Below are positions 12,601 to 22,089 of a stretch of 64,000 nt of DNA, piece by piece. The notes under the pieces are model-generated. The model did not search any database, had not been told where the DNA came from, and saw only the letters and a program-made list of their open reading frames with translations. The stretch is from contig CM023535.1 in assembly GCA_013350335.1 (NCBI GenBank), positions 24,831,746 to 24,895,745 on the forward strand, in the 5' to 3' direction. The position numbers and the translations under genes were made by a program. The DNA is from Chimonanthus salicifolius. Lineage: Eukaryota; Streptophyta; Magnoliopsida; Laurales; Calycanthaceae. Numbering within the stretch: the first letter of the stretch is position 1; the number at the start of each line of letters is the position of its first letter.

Positions 12601-12859
12601 TGTATCTTTCGGATATACGCCAACAAGATATTATGGTCAACCGAGCTATGGGCACTTCGACACGAACTCATTATCCAGTAATATGCAGTCCATGTCGATT
12701 TCAGATCGTCAGTCGCAACCCTCATCTGATAGTTGGCAGTACCACAATCCATCGTCAACATCCGACTACACGTCTAATGATGAACGACTTCCGGAAGAGA
12801 CGTATGCAAGATTTTATTTCCACGTCTCGGGTTATCCATATGAAGAGCTGGATTCATAG
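9601..12859 (+). pseudogene. BED zinc finger / hAT transposase, degenerate
   Basis: Exon 1 (9601-9985) encodes a BED-type zinc finger: VKCNFCEKMVSGGITRLKAH, with C, C and H ligands near residues 23-40. It is followed by an acidic Ser/Glu stretch. Exon 2 begins about 10082 after ACACAG but contains a stop and at least one frameshift before 10240. The DUF659-like catalytic region follows. It includes the TLMSDG motif, where TGA at 10553-10555 replaces the usual Trp codon, then VMDNGAGY (second catalytic Asp) and LWTPCAAHYIDL. Donor and acceptor sites near 11357 and 11416 join to AAYYLNPF. The last exon, from about 11684, gives the hATC dimerisation domain (ATNYERNWSTF, RLNDLVYLHYNQRL). A ~270-residue Ser/Tyr/Asp-rich tail follows, ending at 12859. 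The gene cannot make a full transposase as it stands. The C-terminal exon is open for almost 400 codons. Confidence 0.9.
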
Positions 12860-13805
12860 TAATATTACATTTGTTTTGAGAAAATTTGGACAAGCTTTGA
12901 TGTAATTCAAATTTTGAGATATGAAATTCAATTTCATTGAGATCTACTTAAAATGAATTCAAATTTTGATAGATAACTAATAGTTTAAAAAAAAAAAAAA
13001 ACAATATGATATTATTTAGAGGTCTTCACTTATAAAATACTATTTTACCTTTTATTACCACTTCTTGAAAATTTTAAAAACATGATTTGAATTTTAAAAT
13101 ACTATTCAATTAATTTGACTCAATTTCAATTTATTAAAGTGTGTGAGGTGTATACATGGCAACATACAATACATGATGGCTAAAATCTTTTTGTCATTTT
13201 ATTATCTTAGACTTATAAAATTTTATTATTATGATTGAATAAAGAACAACTATGATTAATCATAGACACTCTGTTCATTCTCATATAACATATTAACATT
13301 AGCATAAGTGGACTCTTATCATAGTTAATATTTTATTATCCCTAAACATTATTCACACATCAGAATACATACAGAGACTCATTTATACATGACTTTCAAA
13401 TGTTAAGAATGAAATTGAAATTATTGAAAACGTAAGTATGTATTTATAATTACCCAATAACATAGGCATTAATTCAAATTTTTAATATGTATGGAGCTAT
13501 GAGATAAGAAGTTTTATTTTTATTTTTATTATTAATTTTCCTAGATTGATTAATTATATAATAGGATCTACTTATTGATGAGACTTGAGAGGATTGATGG
13601 GACATTTTCATGTTTTTATAAGTTAAAATCATCTATTGTTAATTTTAATATTAAAAATAGATGAAACTTAAATAAATAATTTGAGTATGTATATGACCGA
13701 TATTTAATGAAAAAATTACATTTTCAAGAAGCCCAAAATTTTCCGACATTACCTAAAAAAAGTCGGACAAAAAATCAAAAAAAAAAAAACCCGGAAGAGA
13801 GAGAA
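12860..13805. other. AT-rich 3' spacer of the hAT element
   Basis: I see no gene. It is the very AT-rich stretch between the transposase stop codon and the right arm, and presumably includes the transposase 3' UTR. Confidence 0.5.
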
Positions 13806-13870
13806 ATTTACCGGCCGGTATATCGGCCGATATTTGCATATCGGCCGATATACCGGGATGACCGGTATTT
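13806..13870. repeat. Subterminal TATCGG/CCGG array, right arm
   Basis: Tightly packed TATCGGCCGATA palindromes occur together with ACCGGCCGGT and ATACCGG variants, mirroring the left arm. They mark the right end of the hAT element just before the terminal TTTCAATCCCTGG. Confidence 0.85.
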
Positions 13871-14260
13871 CAATCCCTGGTGTTACCCAGTGTGTATGGA
13901 TAAGAAGGTTTGCAAATGCTCCAAGGATTAGTTAGATGCTATAAGAGGCTTGGACACCTTAATCTTAAAAAAATGGCAAAACCCTCGATTCAACCTTAGG
14001 ATCTATGCATCAATCTCACTTTCCAAAATAGGATTTGAATGTTTGTCCAGATTACCCTGGCCCTCAATCTCTTATTGGACTCCGTTCAACTTTGGGTTTT
14101 TCCAATGGTTCCTCATGGCTTTAAAGTGCATCTACATAGAAGACCTCAGGCAAATCGTTTACAAGTTAAAAAAAAAAAAAAAAGAAGACTTGACCATTAT
14201 CTAATTTGATTGATTCATGAAACTTGCTCGTGACAAACTACACCAACCTAGACTTGTTAG

Positions 14261-14558
14261 TGTTAGAAAAGTTCCACATCGCCTATGGACTTTTGGGTCT
14301 TATAGTTTATAAACACATGTGCATTGTCTCTTTATAAATGAGCTTTTAAGAATGAGTTATACTTATGTGTTTTAATATAATATCAGAGTAGGATACTATA
14401 GGAATGAGTTGGCTTCATATCTTCAACCCTGACGTTGAGGGGTAGTGTTAGCAAAGTCATATATCACCAGTAGATCTTTGAATCTTAGGATTTATAACAT
14501 GGGTATCCTCTCTTTTGAAGTCGGTTTTTAAAAATAAGTTCTACTCATGTATTTTACA
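14261..14558 (+). mobile_element. TRIM (terminal-repeat retrotransposon in miniature)
   Basis: Two direct repeats of about 113 bp (14261-14376 and 14446-14558) both start TGTTAG and continue with alignable sequence (AAAAGTTCCACATCGCC versus CAAAGTCATATATCACC). The second ends in CA. Between them is a TATCAGAGTAGG primer-binding-like site (about 14381), similar to the usual initiator-Met PBS, and a GAGGGGTAG polypurine tract just before the second repeat. The flanks GTTAG and GTTAT match at 4 of 5 bases. There is no coding capacity. The repeats have diverged strongly, so this is an old insertion. Confidence 0.75.
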
Positions 14559-14772
14559 GTTATGACCTATATAAAAGGACTCAATCCCCAGATTGAAAAG
14601 ATGCTATGGATGCAACCCTACCATATTGTGATACTTAGATGCGTCTATAATTCTCATTGAGAGAACTCATAAAATTGTCAGGTCTCCACCCTAGAGGCCG
14701 ATCTGGCCAAGTTGGCTCAAGTCTTAGTGGCGGTGTTGTTTTTGTGGTTGGTAGCAAGAAACCTTCTAAAGA

Positions 14773-16335
14773 TAGGGATGCAACTCGGGTCGGGTGGGTC
14801 GAGTTTCTTAAAACCCAACCTGACCCGAGTTGATATATATGAAGCAGAGGTAGAAAAATAGGCTGGGCCAAGATATCGGTTGATTTTTCATATCGGCCAA
14901 TATCTCGGTTCGGCCGCACTTTTTCTTTTTCCTGTCCTTTTTTTTTTTAAAAAAAAATCCAAAAAAATTACAATAAATGCAAATAATTATGGGCTTATTG
15001 AATATGTAATTTTTTCATAAAATATCGGGCATTTACATCTTCTAATATATTTTTGAAGTTACGATATCAGAAAATTATATAATTAGTAATAAAATGATGA
15101 AAATTACAAGGAAAAGCAAATAAAGGAGGAAAATTTCTAGAAATAATTTCATAATTTATTTTCTTAGTGAATGAGTGTTATTTTAAGTTATGAATTATAG
15201 AAATAAAAAAAATAATTGAAAATTACATAATAATGTAGAAAAAATATTAGAAAATGAAACTAATGGGATCCTAATCACTTGAACTGATAATCACACAAAT
15301 GTCATACATAATAATATAATGTTTTCTTTCATTTGAGAAAATAGATTTTATTGTTCATTAATAATAATTAGATAAATAAAATTATTAGATAAAATTATGA
15401 GCTATAGTTAATTATGTTAAATTGATATAATAAAAATAAAGAATACCTTTTAATAATAATGACAATGGTAAAAATATTAGATGGTAAATATAATATTAAA
15501 TTATTACAATAAGATAAATAAAAGAAAACATTATACTTTTTACTTTCAGCATAAGTAAATATTGTATTTAAAAAAAAAAAATAACTTTCACAGTAAAAGT
15601 AGCGTTTTGATAAAATATTAGAGTACACACATGAGCTTCCACGTGAGCTCCTTTTCATAAAGATGGGTTTTCACTTAGAAACCCTAATGCTCATATTTTA
15701 ATACCCTTCTTCTCTTTCACTCTCTATATTAAACCCTATCCGCCGCCGCTGCTCTCTGTATTTTTCCCATCAACCAAGAAGAAAAAGAAGAGAAAGGAAA
15801 GCTCTGAAAGGTGTAGCTCCATATTTTCTTTTTTCTCTTTTCATTCTTTCTCGTCCGATATTTATAAAAAAAAAGGGCTTTTTTTTTAAAAAAAAACAAA
15901 CAACCGAATTTTTAAAATTCGGCCGATATCATGACCGAGTTATCGGTCAGAAATTCGGTCATATTGGCCGAATTTTTTTGGGTATGGCCGATACGCACAG
16001 TATCGACCGATATTTTGACCCCTAATATGGAGCCCGACCCGACTCGACTCGAATTCTCAACCTGAACTCTAGAACCCGACCCGACCCGAATTCTAACTCA
16101 AATTCTAACCCGACCCGCATTCTGAACCCATTTTAGCCGGGTCGAGTCAGGTTTGATCGAGTCGGATCGGTTTAACTTGTAAAATCCTTAACCCGGCCTG
16201 ACCCGAATTTCATGCGGGTTTTTATTTTCTCAACCCAACCCGACCCGTTGGCCAAAATTTCTTAACTCGACTTGCATGATTTCTCAGGTCGGGTCATGCA
16301 GGTCAGGCCAAAACGCGGCCCGACTTGCAGCTCTA
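14773..16335. mobile_element. Non-autonomous hAT element, 1563 bp
   Basis: It is flanked by a perfect 8-bp target duplication TCTAAAGA (14765-14772 and 16336-16343). The ends are TAGGGATGCAACTCGGGTC (left) and TAGAGCTGCAAGTCGGGCC (right, minus strand). Both arms carry many CGGGT/ACCCG motifs (GACCCGA repeats at 16029-16320), probably transposase-binding sites. The middle holds a TATCGG-bearing segment and gene-leader-like DNA (15660-15830). No transposase reading frame is present. Confidence 0.9.
14859..16024. mobile_element. TATCGG-type hAT element nested in the 14773 element
   Basis: The left end TAGGCTGGGCCAAGATATCGG and the right end TAGGGGTCAAAATATCGG (minus strand) align well. Both arms contain TATCGG/CCGATA motifs like those of the 7-kb element. 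The flanks show no convincing target duplication, so nesting is inferred from the change of motif type rather than proven. Confidence 0.5.
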
Positions 16336-16343
16336 TCTAAAGA

Positions 16344-16991
16344 TCATATTAGAGGAAATAAAAATGAGACTGTCGATGATATAAACCTTGGTCAACATAA
16401 TTCTTGTAAGAAATACACATTCAAGCTAATGTAGTCAATATTGCTGACATAATTATAGATAATGCTGAAGATGATATTCTAGAAGAGATTCTATCTCTTA
16501 TGATTGTGGTGTCTCTAGAAAGCATGCAACAATTTTTGAAGGCAATCTTACCCTCTATTGATTTTGGCTCAAGCAAAATTTTCATTGCAAAGCTTTATGT
16601 TAAAAAAAATTTATGAACCCAATATAGGACTTTATTTGGGTGGAATTCGTACAATGTTGTAATAGTTGAATAATATTTTCTAACCTTTTGTGTGACAGGG
16701 TTAAATCTTTGCATAAATTTCAACCGGTGCTTATTTTTTTCAATGTGATTCCTTATCGACCAAAGAAACGATGATGTTAAAGAGCATACTTAAGGAGAAT
16801 GATACGAGCATCCTTGACAATCTTTTTAATAAATAATTCACAGATGAAAGTAATTCCAATTTGAGGATGAATTCTTTTCAGACCAACGGGAATGATGTGA
16901 CCATATTAAATATCAAAGAAGATAATTTTGAAAACAATATAACCCAATTGGAAGATGAAATTGTTAAGATAGCACTTAAGGTGCATGTGCA
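16344..16991. other. Unassigned segment between hAT elements
   Basis: I see no intact frame and no domain. Base composition is moderately AT-rich with a few short open stretches. It may be old transposon interior. Confidence 0.35.
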
Positions 16992-16999
16992 GTTTGAGG

Positions 17000-17987
17000 C
17001 AGGGGTGAAAAAATCAGTCCGGTGATATGTATCAACCGATATATTTGTGTCATCCAAATGATTATCGTAGCAGCCAATACAATCAAATTATCAGCCAATA
17101 CGACTTAGTATCAACCATTTTCAATTTTTTTAAAAAATGTTTTAATCATTTTTCATGTTAAATCTCGCATTTTATATGATTTTAAGAAGATTTAGAAGCA
17201 AGATCTTCAAGAGTGAAATGTATTAGCCAATTCAAAAAAAAAAAAAATCCCTTAAAATTTGACTATTTTGAATTATCTTTTATCAATTTCTTTGAACTTT
17301 TAGTGTATAAGATAATCTTGATTTTGGGATTTTTGTGAAAATAATTTAAAGAAATAATAATTAGTGCTTATGGAATTTAAGGGAGATGCCTGATTGAAAT
17401 AGTTTGTAGGATTTCTTTGTGATTTTCTAAGTTTTTTTCAAAAAATTAATGAAAGCTGAGTTTTCTAAGATAATTTCTGTTTTGGAGTTTCTTATGGAAA
17501 AATTAATGACATGACAAACAAAATGATTATGGAATTAAAAGAAGAGCCCAAAATGTGATTGATATAGATTTTAAGGTATTTGTGTGATTTTTCTAATATT
17601 CCAACATTTTTATAAAATTCAGATTTTTTATGACAAAAAGTTTATGAATTATAATAGAAGATTCATGTTACTTTAGGAGACTAGAAAACATGAATTTAAT
17701 ATTTGGTGTTTTATCATATTGGTTTCCTATTTTCTATAATTTCTAGCCATTTTTCAAAATTTTAGAACATATTTTATTCGTATTAAAATTTTCACTCTCA
17801 GAGTTTTATACTTTATAAAAATAATCATTTTTAACAAAAATATGCTCACACTAGATTTTTCATTTTTTTCTATTTTCTTATATTTTTTTGTATTTTTTAA
17901 AAAATTATAAAATATATAGACGAGAGAATGCTTATTAGCAATAAATCCCACGATGATACGTTTACGCAGGAGTTTTTTTTAGCCCTA
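17000..17987. mobile_element. Non-autonomous hAT element, 988 bp
   Basis: A perfect 8-bp target duplication GTTTGAGG occurs at 16992-16999 and 17988-17995. The left end CAGGGGTGAAAAAATCAG and the right end TAGGGCTAAAAAAAACTC (minus strand) are imperfect inverted repeats. The left arm carries ATCAACCGATAT-like motifs, linking it to the TATCGG family. The interior is AT-rich and non-coding. Confidence 0.85.
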
Positions 17988-18038
17988 GTTTGAGGGTACA
18001 AAACCGGATCCATTAAGGTCTCATTTTAGAATAAAATC

Positions 18039-18487
18039 CAGTGTTATCAGAACCGGATTGAACTGCGGCTGAACCGCTCGCGTGGTCTACAGTTCGGTCC
18101 GGTTAAAAAACCGGCTGGCGGTCAAAACCGCTATTTTATGTGGTTTTGACACCAAAACCATGAACTGTGAACCGCGGTTCAGGGTTTTTGAATTTTTTTT
18201 TTTTTTACTTTTCCCTTAAAAAAATGTGTATATTTGAAATATAAAAGTTTATTATTATTTCTATCCCATATATTTCACCGTTTTGGTATATTACTCAGAG
18301 TTTGAATGTTATTTTTAATATTTATATTAATATTATTGATAAAATATGTCTTACTTAATATTATATATAATATTAATATTATTTTAATACTTGACCGGTT
18401 TTTACCGGCTTTGACTGCGGTCGAACCCGGTTGAACCCTGACCTCCATGAAGACGGTTCGGTACACGGTCCGGTTCTGATAACATTG
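18039..18487. mobile_element. hAT MITE, 449 bp
   Basis: The terminal inverted repeats CAGTGTTATCAGAACCGG and CAATGTTATCAGAACCGG match at 17 of 18 positions. The flanks ATAAAATC (18031-18038) and CTAAAATC (18488-18495) match at 7 of 8. Both arms are rich in CCGGTT/AACCGG. It lies only 43 bp beyond the target duplication of the previous hAT element. Confidence 0.92.
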
Positions 18488-18495
18488 CTAAAATC

Positions 18496-19091
18496 CCTTA
18501 TATAAAAGGGTGCTATGGTAATGTGTCAGGCTCATAAATACTCATTTTGAGCTTGATTTGACCTAAGGAAGTAGTCTTAAAGTCAGCACAAAGAAAAGTT
18601 GCGGGATTGGATTTCTCTCTGAGATTCTTATCTCTTGACTTTAGAAGATGTGGTTCATTCTAAGTAATTAACTAATTATCCACAACAAATTCTCTTTCTT
18701 TTAAAAGGGATTGGACACCACCTCCTCTTGGAAAATTTTCTAAACCTTTTGCTTTATTTATGATGTAAAAAATTCACATGGATTGATATAATGGGTGGAA
18801 TTCAATTTAGCAATGAAGAGATAAAAAGGAGGTGGCATGGGAGCCTCCTTAGGATTTTCTTTTTAAAGCCTTGTAAACATTATAAGTTAGTAAAGGCTTG
18901 CACACGTATGGATTGTCCATCTCTTAGTTGAATTAAATTCAAGCTATAGTTTGGAGTTTTGCCGATAATTGGTGAATTATATATTTTTCTTTTGAATTCT
19001 AGTTTTATTTTGCTTGAATTAATTTTTATTCTTATATTTTGATTTATTGTTTTCAATTGAATTTCAATTTCATTGAGTGAATTCGCATGGT
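18496..19091. other. Unassigned DNA before the gypsy remnant
   Basis: No gene or identifiable repeat is seen. The last ~150 bases are AT-rich, and the boundary with the Ty3/gypsy integrase remnant near 19090 is not sharply defined. Confidence 0.35.
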
Positions 19092-19602
19092 ATCGATTTT
19101 CAAATGACAATTTTGGCAGAATTTGCAGAGAGAGTTGGAGACTCAGTTGTGTTTTAACACAACATACCACCCAGTCACCCACAGACGGACAGACAGATCG
19201 AGAGAACCATCTAGATTTTAGAGGATATGCTTCGGGCATGTGTACTAGATCTTTGGGAAAATTGGGAAGAGCATTTACCTCTGGTAGAGTTTGTTTATAA
19301 TAACAGGTACCAATCTAACATTTAGATGGCTTCTTATGAGACTTTATATGGGAAACCGTGTCATTCTCCATTATGTTGGACATAGGCGGGAGATCAGACT
19401 CTTTTGGACCTTGACAAGATACAGCAGACTTCAGACCAGATGGCAGTGATCAGACAACGCATGTTTGCAGCGGAGAGTCGTCAGAAAAGCTATGCGGACC
19501 GTAGGCTACGACCCTTAGAATTCACAGTTGGGGATCATATTTTTCTACGGGCGTCGCCACGACATGGATTGAGGCAGTTTGGGCACAAGGGGAAGTTGTC
19601 CC

Positions 19603-21677
19603 TGTTGGTCAAGATAGATTGTCCTAGAGGGGGGTGAATAGGACAATTGCGGAATTTTAATTTTCTTTAAAACTTTGGTCAATTAAAATTGGGTTTTTAT
19701 TAATTAATCCAATTGATCTTTCAAAATATTGAGATTTACAATAAATAATTAATGTGAAATAAAATCTCAACAAACACATTTTCACCAAACAAGTGTGCTA
19801 GAAATATAAGAAATAAACACAAATGTACAAAGTAAAGTGAGGAGGTGAGAAGAAATGAAAAATCTTAACACAAGGATTTTTACGTGGTTCGGCAACCTTT
19901 CCTACATCCACGCCTCAAGTACACCACTTGAGGATTCCACTAACTTTCTCCTTCACGGGTGGAGAAGAAACCTATTACAACCCTTAATCTTCTTAACGGG
20001 TGGAGATTGAACCTTTACAACAATTGATCTTTTTCACTGGTGAAGATTTGACCGATGACACACAAGAGAACACCTCTCTTGAGATTTCACAAGGGTTACA
20101 CCAACCCTTTACAATTTTCTCAATAAATAATGGAAAGAATAGTTTTTGAAAAATACCAAGAACACTAGCCTCGAGTTGCTTGAAGTAACTTCGGCGTACT
20201 CTTGAATGTCCTTCTCCTTGCTATGCTCCTTGGTGATAAGTAGATGCTCCGTTGAATATCAAACCAAAGATTAGGAGAAGAGGTTTAGGGAAGATAAATA
20301 ATTTTCCTATGAGAACAATCTATCCCTTAAGGTTCTCTTAAATACACACCCAAGAGTGAGCCTAAGATGCTCAAGATTTGCCTATGAGAGCTTTGAGTGT
20401 GAATGAGATTGAGCTCAAGAACTTTGGTAATCTAACTATGGAGATTTAGTGCTCTTGAAATGATTGGGAGTCTTGGAGAATGTTAGAGAGGATTTTTCTC
20501 ATCAAGAATCAACCTTTGGAATGCCCTAAGGTCATACATTTAAAGCCCTCTTGAAAATATGGCCGTTAGAAGTCGAAATCACAAGAATAGAGCTGTTAAA
20601 AACTTTCCGTTGCGATTTCAGTCGACTGAACAGAATATTCAGTCGACTTAAATGCCCAGAAATGACCGTTGAAACATCTGAGCATAATTCAGCCGACTGA
20701 AATAAAGATTAAGTCGACTGAAGAATTTTCAGTCGACTGAAGAATTTTCAGTCGACTTAAACATAAATTCAGCCGACTGAAACTCGCCTGAGGCTGAAAA
20801 GACGAATCTGCAGAACATTCAGTCGACTGAAACATGAATTCAACCGACTGAAATGCCCAGAAATGACCTTTGAAACATCTGAGCATAATTCAGCCGACTG
20901 AAATAAAGATTCAGTCGACTGAAACATTTTAAGTCGACTGAAACATAAATTCAGCCGACTGAATCTTGCAGTTTTGTACACCTCCACTAAAATGACCATA
21001 ACTTGGGTTTTCGAAGTCGGTTTTGGGAGTTCCTGGGCTAGTTGGAAAGCTCATTGAGAGATCTATCTACTCACCAAATTTGGTTGAATTTGAGGTCCAT
21101 TTGATACCTCAAATAATCTCTCAAAGTTAGGGTATATGACAAAACTGTTTTGATATGTTTTGCACCTTTTCATTGAAATGCTCATAACTTGAGCTATACA
21201 TTTCCAAATTGGGTGTTCTTGGACTTTTTGAAAAGCTCTTTTAGTGCTCCATCAAATCATTAAAATTTTACTAATACTTGGGAACATTTGATGGAAGAAA
21301 AAACTTGTCCAAAATAGAGCAAAAATCACCTAACCTAAGAAATTCAAATTAGTCCAACCAAATTCTAAGTTATGGATTCTAAGGTTTGTCCCAATGATAA
21401 TTCTAGGTCTTCTAAGTCATTCCTAAGGTCTAAATACCTGTGTTGGTTGATATTCATGAAATTCTTCTGATTTCGGTGCAGTACCTTCCAAATGACGTGT
21501 CTTCTGGAACTTCAAACTTGATTTGACTATATAGGTCTTCTAGAGGCACAGTCTTGACACTCCAAAAAGGTCACGACAAGTCACACAAATTGACAACTCA
21601 TGACTCAGTCGGACACAGTCACGGAATTGACAACTCAGTCTGACTCAGGGGAGACAGATTTAACTTTTAAGCCAACA
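19603..21677. mobile_element. Solo LTR, 2075 bp, inside the gypsy remnant
   Basis: The element starts TGTTGG and ends CCAACA, and is flanked by the perfect 5-bp duplication GTCCC (19598-19602 and 21678-21682). Those terminal dinucleotides and the 5-bp site are the signature of an LTR retrotransposon. With no second LTR or internal region, it is best read as a solo LTR left by recombination. Near one end it carries CCTAGAGGGGGGTGAATAGG (19621-19640), a string I recall from plant LTR repeats generally, and TTTTTACGTGGTTCGGC (about 19877-19893). An array of palindromes lies at 20616-20963. Confidence 0.88.
20616..20963. repeat. Phased TTCAGTCGACTGAA palindrome array
   Basis: About thirteen copies of TTCAGTCGACTGAA or one-base variants (TTCAGCCGACTGAA, TTAAGTCGACTGAA, TTCAACCGACTGAA) occur in 350 bp, mostly ~20 bp apart. 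A larger unit of about 200 bp, beginning AAATGCCCAGAAATGACC, is itself duplicated (starts near 20650 and 20850). Confidence 0.92.
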
Positions 21678-22089
21678 GTCCCCTAGGTTCATTGGCTCGT
21701 TTTAGGTACTAGAGTGTATAGACGATGTTGCTTATCGACTATCATTGCCACCATAGCTCGCCCGAATCCACAATGTATTTCATGTGTCGATGCTTCGGAA
21801 GTATAAGCCAGATCCTTCTCATGTGATCAATTGGACGGATGTAGATCTCGATGAAGGTGGGACATTCGAGGAATGCCTCATAAAGATTTCGGAGACCGGT
21901 GTGAAAAGAGTCCGGCGGGGGACAATTCCACTGGTGAAAGTGGAGTAGAGGCACTGCAGAGTAGAGAACACCACGTGGGAGCTCGGGTTTACGATTCGAG
22001 AGTTGTACTCGCACTTGTTTCTTCCTCCAGGTATGCTTTAATTGTTATTCAAAATTTTGAGAACGAAATTTTCTTTAAAGGGGGTAGGT

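Larger units (their letters stand above)
6873..13880 (+). mobile_element. ~7.0 kb hAT transposon, formerly autonomous
   Basis: The element is composed of a TATCGG-rich left arm (6885-7375), a ~160-bp tandem array (8088-9592), a BED/hAT transposase pseudogene (9601-12859), an AT-rich spacer, and a TATCGG/CCGG-rich right arm (13806-13870). I set the left end at TAAGGTGCAAATATCGG and the right end at CCAGGGATTGAAATACCGG (minus strand), which align with one gap. The flanks TGTAAACC (6865-6872) and TGTTACCC (13881-13888) match at 6 of 8 positions, as an old 8-bp hAT target duplication might. The composition is firm; the exact end positions are tentative. Confidence 0.7.
19092..22089 (+). pseudogene. 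Ty3/gypsy integrase C-terminal remnant, split
   Basis: The decayed 3' end of a gypsy pol gene lies in two pieces, 19092-19597 and 21683-about 22060. The first contains the integrase hallmark FNTTYHPVT (usually TAYHPQTDGQ) in one frame. The frame 19404-19637 contains MAVIRQRMFAAESRQKSYAD and LEFTVGDHIFLRASPRHG. The second piece contains VFHVSMLRKYKPDPSHV and a later IPLVKVEW-type motif. Several stops and frameshifts are present, and protease, reverse transcriptase and RNase H are missing upstream. The two pieces abut exactly once the solo LTR at 19603-21677 and one target-site copy are disregarded. A purine tract (about 22073-22088) and the LTR follow. Confidence 0.88.
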
